A DNA stretch of 10,263 nucleotides from Candidatus Aenigmatarchaeota archaeon (lineage in GTDB: Archaea; Aenigmatarchaeota; Aenigmatarchaeia; PWEA01; B50-G16). The position numbers were made by a program, and so were the translations under genes. Below are positions 5,752 to 10,263 of this stretch, piece by piece (positions within the stretch are counted from its first letter, which is position 1; each line of letters opens with the position of its first letter). Location: contig QMZU01000017.1 of NCBI GenBank assembly GCA_003663345.1, positions 1 through 10,263 of the forward strand. The letters run 5' to 3'. The notes under the pieces are model-generated. The model ran no database searches, was not told where the DNA came from, and saw nothing but the letters and a program-made list of their open reading frames with translations.

Positions 5752-6957
5752 TCATTTATCCATATCATACCTAAGAAGAGCCGCGATGCCCCCCATCAGA
5801 TATAACTGCTCTCCTTCCTTTGTATCCCTGCTTATTACTTCTAATGTGCCACCCGAATTCTTCACGTACTCCTCGAACGCCTCGAAGACATCCCTCTCAC
5901 CCACCACCTGAGGCTCTCCATCACATTTGGGGCACTTCACCTCCCCCCCTTTCTTCACAAACATTTTCCCCGACCACCCACAGGAACATAATACCTCCAC
6001 TTCCTTCCACTCAAGGTCCTCCGATATCAGAATGATTTCGGCAGCGCCAATATCCACAGCTCTCTTCACCTCATTTATACCATATGCAACCCTTTCACCC
6101 TTCTGCAATCTGTTGAGAAATTCCTGGACAAGTTTCTTTTCCTTTCCAACCTCTTCCTCCTGAAGCACATCTTCAGATCTCTGGAGCAACTCCTCGAGGC
6201 CGTATTCGCCCGTGTATCCAATATCCTTGACCGCTATCATCTTCTTCTTCAAATCCGTCGGCAGGTAATCCCCTGCAACGAACTCCTCCTTGATCGGTCC
6301 CGGACCCCCGATGATAATACCTTTGATATCATACTCCTGGAAGACCTCCTTTGCAGTCTCACCGACCTCCTTGAGAAAACTCTGGAGCATCCCCTCACGG
6401 ACACGCTCAAAGCGCTGTGCTGACTGACCACCTGCTCTGGTCTTCCCCGGAACTATCGAATCCAGATTCTTCAGAACCTCCAACCTCTTTCCCTTTAGAA
6501 TTCCAAAATTGGCCTCGTTCTTATCCAAAACCAGCAGCCCGTACATCTCCTTTTCCTTCAGCATCTCCTCCAGCGGCTCTGTCTCAAACCTCTGGTCACA
6601 CCAGTAGTACTTAACATGAACAGGTTCCGGTGGCTCTATTGCCCATATCTTGATATTTGTCTGTCCCTCTCGTTCAGAAACGTTGCCCGCGAAGACAGCC
6701 AGACCGTTCTCGGGTGTTTTGTTGTAAAGCTTGAGGTGCTGTATTATCTTCTCAAGTGCGGAGATGACGTTCTTTCTCGTCTGTTTGCTTTTGATGTTTT
6801 CAGCGGTTCCCTGTTCCTTCTTCAACTGATTTATTATATCAACAATGTTGTATCCCTTCGGGATGTAAACCGTTACCAGTTCCGTGTGCCTACCTCTGAC
6901 TGACTTGAGTTCTTCAACCAGCTTCTTCAGCTTGTATTTTGATTCCGAATCCTTCAT
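5752..6957 (-). CDS. prf1: Peptide chain release factor aRF1 (archaeal eRF1)
   Basis: This 401-residue class I release factor recognises all three stop codons and triggers peptidyl-tRNA hydrolysis. The N domain has RGRHTELVTVYIP (21-33), the stop-decoding TAENIKS (51-57, the TASNIKS motif with Ser replaced by Glu) and YWCDQRF (118-124, the YxCxxxF motif). GGQ at 176-178 (TRAGGQSAQRF) is the catalytic loop of the middle domain. The C domain keeps the zinc mini-domain cysteines C324, C326, C342 and C345, usual for archaeal forms. Length is standard. It lies 21 bases after valS, with GGTG at 6963-6966 placed five bases before its ATG, so it is probably co-transcribed with valS and translated from an internal Shine-Dalgarno site. 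Confidence 0.97.
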   Translation of the reverse strand: MKDSESKYKLKKLVEELKSVRGRHTELVTVYIPKGYNIVDIINQLKKEQGTAENIKSKQTRKNVISALEKIIQHLKLYNKTPENGLAVFAGNVSEREGQTNIKIWAIEPPEPVHVKYYWCDQRFETEPLEEMLKEKEMYGLLVLDKNEANFGILKGKRLEVLKNLDSIVPGKTRAGGQSAQRFERVREGMLQSFLKEVGETAKEVFQEYDIKGIIIGGPGPIKEEFVAGDYLPTDLKKKMIAVKDIGYTGEYGLEELLQRSEDVLQEEEVGKEKKLVQEFLNRLQKGERVAYGINEVKRAVDIGAAEIILISEDLEWKEVEVLCSCGWSGKMFVKKGGEVKCPKCDGEPQVVGERDVFEAFEEYVKNSGGTLEVISRDTKEGEQLYLMGGIAALLRYDMDK

Positions 6958-6978
6958 ACGAACACCAGAAATAGTAAC

Positions 6979-9417
6979 CTATGCCAGAACCTTTATAAAT
7001 ATGCCTTTATCCTCCACAGCAACGCTCTCCTTACCCTTCTTTATTGAACCTCTCTCGATCTTCCCAGTCTTCACGGTGCCCTTTATATCCTCAGAAATCT
7101 CTTCGATAACCTTCCACACCTCTTCCGGTGCATCTATAACAATTTCGCTCACCTCCTTGTTGAGCGGAATCTTTTTCTGTGATTTCCACTGCCTCACCGC
7201 TGTGACAATAGCTTTTGCAATCTCACCTTTCCCCCTGGCATCAGGGTCAACCCAGTTTTCCTTTGTTTCAGGCCATCTGGAGATATGAATGCTGATATCC
7301 TTCTCATGCTCCTGGAAGAGTGCCTGGTATATCTCTTCTGTTATATGCGGTATTATCGGGGCAAGCATCTTCAACGAGGCGAGAAGAACCTGATACAGGG
7401 TGTACTGGGCTGCCTCCCTACTCTCCTTCCCGTAAACATCTGGATTATATAACCTGTGCTTCACCATTTCGAGATAATTGTCACAGAACTCGTACCAGAA
7501 GAAGTGCTCAACCATCCTCTTCGCTCTGCTGTATCCATACTCTTCGAAACTCTCGGTCACCTTCTCTATAACCTCATTCAGTTTATCCAGTATCCATCTG
7601 TCAATCACTCTCAACCCCGGCTCCTCTCTTGGTTTGTAGTCCTCCAGATGCATCGAAACAAACCTTGATGAGTTCCAGAGCTTGAGCAGGAACTTCTGAC
7701 CTGTTATCACATCCTTTATCTTGAAGGGCAAATCCTCACCGAGCTTCACTGATGAACTCCACCATCTCAAAGCATCGGCAGAGTAATCCCTCACAACATC
7801 CAGGGGTTCAATAACATTCCCTTTTGACTTGGACATCTTCTCACCCTTCTCATCCTGTCCATGGCCGGATATCATCACGTCTCTCCAGGGGGCTTTGCCT
7901 GTGTGCAGATAACATTTCAGAACGGTGTAGAACAACCAGGTTCTGATTATATCATGTGCCTGAGGCCTCAAACTCATCGGATATATTTTATCCATGATGC
8001 TGTTCTGCTCCCCCCATTTCCCGTTTATCAATGGTGTCACGGCAGATGTTGCCCATGTATCCATGACATCCTTATCCCCCTCGAATTTGGTGCATCCGCA
8101 CTTCGGACATTTCCTCTTCGGCTGCTGCTCCAACGGGTCCACAGGAAGTTCGTCCTCCTCAGCCACCATTATCTCCCCACATGCCTTGCAGTACCAGACA
8201 GGGAAGGGTATTCCGTAATGCCTCTGTCTCGAAATGCACCAGTCCCACTTCAGACCATTTACCCAGTGAACATACCGGCTTTTCATGCTCTCAGGGTACC
8301 AGTTCAGCTCATCACCAAGTTCCAGCATCTTCTCCTTCATATCGAGAATCTTCACATACCACTGATAGGCCATGTATATCTCTGTAGGTGTGCCACATCT
8401 CTCGTGGACACCCACGCTCTGCTCAACCTTCTTCTCCTTTTTCAGAAGCCCCTTCTCCTTCAAATCTTCAACTATTCTTCTCCTTGCCTCTTCAATCTTC
8501 AACCCTTTGTAGGGTTCTACTGTCAGTCGCCCCCCTTCATCTATGATAATCCTTAAATCCAGACCAAACTTTCTCCACCACTCTATATCCACCTTGTCAC
8601 CGAATGTACAGACCATGACCACACCGGTCCCGAACTCCGGGTCCACCTCCTCATCCTCCATGACCTTCACCTTCTGTCCGAATATCGGAACTCTCACCTC
8701 TTTTCCGACCAAATCCCTGTGTCGCTCATCCTCCGGATGTACCAGTATACCCACACATGCACCCATCAGCTCTGGTCTTGTGGTTGCTATGAGAACATCC
8801 TTTCCGTCAACTTTGTCGAACAGTATTGTATACAGTTTTGATTCCCTGTCTATATGGTCCTGCTCTGCCTGAGCAACAGCTGTCCGGCATTCCGGACACC
8901 ATATCACCGGTCCCTTCTCCCGATATATTCTCCCTTTTTTGTAAAGGTCGAGGAAACTCCTCTGGGATATCCTCCTCACTTCAGGGCTTATTGTACTGTA
9001 AAGGAGGGACCAGTCAACGCTTATCCCGAGTCTTGTCCAGACACTCTCGAACTCCTCTTCACCCTTCCTGGTCTCCTCAAGGCATAACTTTATGAACTCA
9101 CTCCTCTTCATCTTTGAGCTGTCCACACCGAGCTTCTTCTCCACATACCTTTCCGTCGGAAGTCCGTTATCATCAAACCCCATTGGATAGAATACCTCAA
9201 AACCCCTCATTCTCTTGTAACGAGCAATGAACTCTGCCTGCGAGTAACTCATGGCATGCCCGACATGTATCAATCCTGAGATGGTGGGTGGTGGTGTATC
9301 TATCGAGAATATGGGTTTTTTTGTATTGATGTTGAACTTATATATTCCCCACTCTGTCCATTTCTTCTGCCAGTAGAGCTCCTTCTCCTCTGCCCTGTAC
9401 TCTTTATCAAGAATCAT
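6979..9417 (-). CDS. valS: Valyl-tRNA synthetase, archaeal type
   Basis: This class I enzyme charges tRNA-Val and edits threonine. Numbered from GTG 9426 it has 815 residues: HVGH (54-57, HIGH motif), a CP1 editing domain with TTRPEL (216-221) and DPEFGTGVV, zinc-type pairs C177/C180, C413/C416 and C440/C443, the KMSKS loop at 530-534 (GEKMSKSKGN), and a helical anticodon-binding domain from about 608. The TTRPEL and VCTFGDKVD sequences are of the archaeal ValRS subgroup. The length is at the short end and there is no long C-terminal coiled coil of bacterial type. I place the start at ATG 9417 because the TATA box lies 26.5 bases before it; GTG 9426 would fall upstream of the expected transcript start. 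It heads a probable two-gene operon with aRF1. Confidence 0.96.
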   Translation of the reverse strand: MILDKEYRAEEKELYWQKKWTEWGIYKFNINTKKPIFSIDTPPPTISGLIHVGHAMSYSQAEFIARYKRMRGFEVFYPMGFDDNGLPTERYVEKKLGVDSSKMKRSEFIKLCLEETRKGEEEFESVWTRLGISVDWSLLYSTISPEVRRISQRSFLDLYKKGRIYREKGPVIWCPECRTAVAQAEQDHIDRESKLYTILFDKVDGKDVLIATTRPELMGACVGILVHPEDERHRDLVGKEVRVPIFGQKVKVMEDEEVDPEFGTGVVMVCTFGDKVDIEWWRKFGLDLRIIIDEGGRLTVEPYKGLKIEEARRRIVEDLKEKGLLKKEKKVEQSVGVHERCGTPTEIYMAYQWYVKILDMKEKMLELGDELNWYPESMKSRYVHWVNGLKWDWCISRQRHYGIPFPVWYCKACGEIMVAEEDELPVDPLEQQPKRKCPKCGCTKFEGDKDVMDTWATSAVTPLINGKWGEQNSIMDKIYPMSLRPQAHDIIRTWLFYTVLKCYLHTGKAPWRDVMISGHGQDEKGEKMSKSKGNVIEPLDVVRDYSADALRWWSSSVKLGEDLPFKIKDVITGQKFLLKLWNSSRFVSMHLEDYKPREEPGLRVIDRWILDKLNEVIEKVTESFEEYGYSRAKRMVEHFFWYEFCDNYLEMVKHRLYNPDVYGKESREAAQYTLYQVLLASLKMLAPIIPHITEEIYQALFQEHEKDISIHISRWPETKENWVDPDARGKGEIAKAIVTAVRQWKSQKKIPLNKEVSEIVIDAPEEVWKVIEEISEDIKGTVKTGKIERGSIKKGKESVAVEDKGIFIKVLA

Positions 9418-9439
9418 CTCTATCACTATCGTTCTATAG

Positions 9440-9447
9440 ATTTATAA
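9440..9447 (-). promoter_or_regulatory. TATA box of valS-aRF1
   Basis: TTATAAAT on the minus strand, preceded by an A-rich BRE-like CAAAAAAG, is centred 26.5 bases before ATG 9417 but only 17.5 before GTG 9426. That distance argues for a leaderless mRNA starting at ATG 9417. Confidence 0.65.
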
Positions 9448-9460
9448 CTTTTTTGAGATA

Positions 9461-9480
9461 GAGAAAAATAAAAAGGAAAG
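9461..9480 (-). terminator. T-rich terminator of the membrane-protein gene
   Basis: The minus strand reads CTTTCCTTTTTATTTTTCTC about 15 bases after the stop of the membrane-protein gene. The oligo-T tract fits an archaeal hairpin-less terminator and shares the CTTTTTATTTTT core with the one at 5048-5060. It separates this gene from the valS promoter. Confidence 0.6.
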
Positions 9481-9494
9481 GGTTCTCCGGAGTT

Positions 9495-10139
9495 CTACTT
9501 CCTCTTCATCCTGAACTCCTTGGCGTAATCCTCGAACATCTTCTTGACAGGCTCCCTCAGTCCAAGTCCAAGCGCTATTGCAATACCGAGTCCCACCGAA
9601 CCGACTATGATAAGGAGTATGTAGTTGACTATCATGGTCTCCTTGAGCACCAGCGGAAGCGCAAGGGCTATTCCAACGTATACTATCAGCAGCATCAATC
9701 CCTTCCCTGCAAGGTCTGAGTACACAGTCTCTGAAGACACTATCTGGTCCTTCACGTATATTCCAAGAACATATGCCACTAAGACTATTATTGATGCCAT
9801 CACTGCATTGACTATGAACTGCACCACCTCTGAGACGAAGAAGACCAGTGTTGCTATATCCATTATCTCCGCTGCCACCTGGAACGCTACCAGATAAACA
9901 ATCCACCTTGCCACCGCATCGAAGACGCTGCTTGCATCGAACTTGATGTGCCCTTCCTTCTTGAGATGCTTGTCCACCTCGAACCTGATGAGTATCTCCC
10001 TGACTATCCTTCCGAAGGCTTTTCCAATGATGAACCCGACTATCAGGACCACTATTGCGCCTATCAGAAGAGGGAAGAACTCCACTGCAGATGTCCAAAG
10101 ATTACTCGTTATAGCCGAAAGCTCTCCTATTACGGCCAT
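9495..10139 (-). CDS. Membrane protein with MscS-like 'conserved TM helix' segments
   Basis: This 214-residue protein is mostly hydrophobic, with four or five likely membrane helices at about 21-43, 75-93, 105-128, 146-165 and 170-193. The first helix and its charged exit (LLIGAIVVLIVGFIIGKAFG then RIVREILIRFEVDKHLKK) and the Gly-rich last segment ending GLGIAIALGLGLREPVKK resemble the 'TM_helix' repeat found near MscS mechanosensitive channels. The soluble MscS beta domain that would follow is absent; the protein ends with a short basic tail, RMKRK. It may be a small channel or a subunit of one, but function is inferred. The ATG at 10139 is preceded by AAGGTGA (10144-10150), a good Shine-Dalgarno site. 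It has its own promoter and terminator and is probably monocistronic. Confidence 0.8.
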   Translation of the reverse strand: MAVIGELSAITSNLWTSAVEFFPLLIGAIVVLIVGFIIGKAFGRIVREILIRFEVDKHLKKEGHIKFDASSVFDAVARWIVYLVAFQVAAEIMDIATLVFFVSEVVQFIVNAVMASIIVLVAYVLGIYVKDQIVSSETVYSDLAGKGLMLLIVYVGIALALPLVLKETMIVNYILLIIVGSVGLGIAIALGLGLREPVKKMFEDYAKEFRMKRK

Positions 10140-10170
10140 TCATTCACCTTAATAAAATAGTGTTAGAGGG

Positions 10171-10178
10171 TATTTAAA
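10171..10178 (-). promoter_or_regulatory. TATA box of the membrane-protein gene
   Basis: TTTAAATA on the minus strand, preceded by a BRE-like GAAATT, puts the transcript start near 10148. That leaves a leader of about nine bases holding GGTGA. The box overlaps the stop codon of the upstream reading frame. Confidence 0.55.
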
Positions 10179-10263
10179 ATTTCATTTTGGTGTTTATCTT
10201 GTCTTTAGAAATAACCTTCACAAAACCAACAGCAATACAGTGAGGGTTTCCTTTCTCGTCAAC
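10174..10263 (-). CDS. 3' end of an unidentified reading frame, possibly truncated
   Basis: The frame is open from the window edge to a TAA at 10174-10176, giving 29 residues that begin VDEKGNPHCIAVGFVKVISK. This stretch resembles the N-terminal strand pair of small FMN-binding split-barrel (pyridoxamine-phosphate-oxidase-like) proteins, where a D-x-x-G-x-P turn is followed by a VGFVKVI strand. In those proteins about a hundred more residues follow, whereas here the frame stops eight residues later. It is therefore either a truncated remnant or the genuine C-terminus of something else. Its stop lies in the promoter of the membrane-protein gene. Too little is visible to decide. Confidence 0.4.
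   Translation of the reverse strand, partial: VDEKGNPHCIAVGFVKVISKDKINTKMKF

Noticed and set aside
7861..8556. Plus-strand frame of 231 codons within valS
   Set aside because: It is antisense to an intact valyl-tRNA synthetase, with no ribosome site and no recognisable motifs.
9449..9454. T-run on the plus strand that could be a plus-strand terminator
   Set aside because: No plus-strand gene ends nearby. On the minus strand it is the A-rich region upstream of the valS TATA box.
9442..10098. Minus-strand frame of 218 codons overlapping the membrane-protein gene
   Set aside because: It is a frame-shifted shadow rich in Gly, Ser, Arg and Gln. The other frame gives clean membrane helices and has a Shine-Dalgarno site and promoter.
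1..10263. tRNA genes, CRISPR repeats, insertion sequences or attachment sites
   Set aside because: No cloverleaf-like segments, regularly spaced repeats, transposase motifs or terminal repeats were seen; nearly all bases are in protein genes.

Overview
The window looks like chromosomal DNA of an archaeon, with GC content in the mid-forties by eye. The support is direct. It encodes an archaeal/eukaryotic-type class I release factor (aRF1), an archaeal-type valyl-tRNA synthetase, and a small HTH regulator of the archaeal COG2522 type. Its promoters have archaeal TATA boxes placed 24-27 bases before start codons, which implies leaderless mRNAs. Inside operons there are GGTGA-type Shine-Dalgarno sites. 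I cannot name the lineage from the sequence alone. Coding density is very high: every intergenic gap is under 70 bases, and I saw no tRNA, rRNA, CRISPR array, insertion sequence or attachment site.

Left part (1-5049). A regulator cut by the window edge (1-339, minus) diverges from a six-gene plus-strand run devoted mainly to sulfur handling: cysteine desulfurase (nifS/iscS type), IscU-type Fe-S scaffold, a PLP-dependent cysteine synthase with an added C-terminal four-cysteine tail, a ThiI-type PP-loop sulfurtransferase without a THUMP domain, a ThiF/MoeB/HesA E1-like adenylyltransferase without the usual cysteine, and a TatD-type metal-dependent hydrolase. The genes overlap or nearly touch (3, 26, 4, 17 and 4 bases at their open-reading-frame limits), so they are probably one transcript. 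A plausible flow is sulfide to cysteine (synthase), cysteine to persulfide (desulfurase), then Fe-S clusters (IscU) and thiolated tRNA or another thio-product (PP-loop and E1-like proteins). The 52-base divergent intergenic region has overlapping TATA elements for both directions and an inverted repeat that could be the regulator's operator.

Middle (5068-9426, all minus). An archaeal valS is followed after 21 bases by aRF1, probably as an operon. After another 33 bases comes a separately promoted secreted, tryptophan- and cysteine-rich protein of unknown function. It converges on tatD, with a T-rich terminator between them.

Right part (9461-10263, minus). A small membrane protein resembles the transmembrane part of MscS-like 'conserved TM helix' proteins and has its own promoter and terminator. 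At the edge is the 3' end of one more minus-strand reading frame, faintly like the N-terminal part of pyridoxamine-phosphate-oxidase-fold proteins and possibly truncated.

The most unusual material is the sulfur operon with its regulator, its divergent promoter and its structurally odd enzymes, and the secreted protein at 5068-5718.
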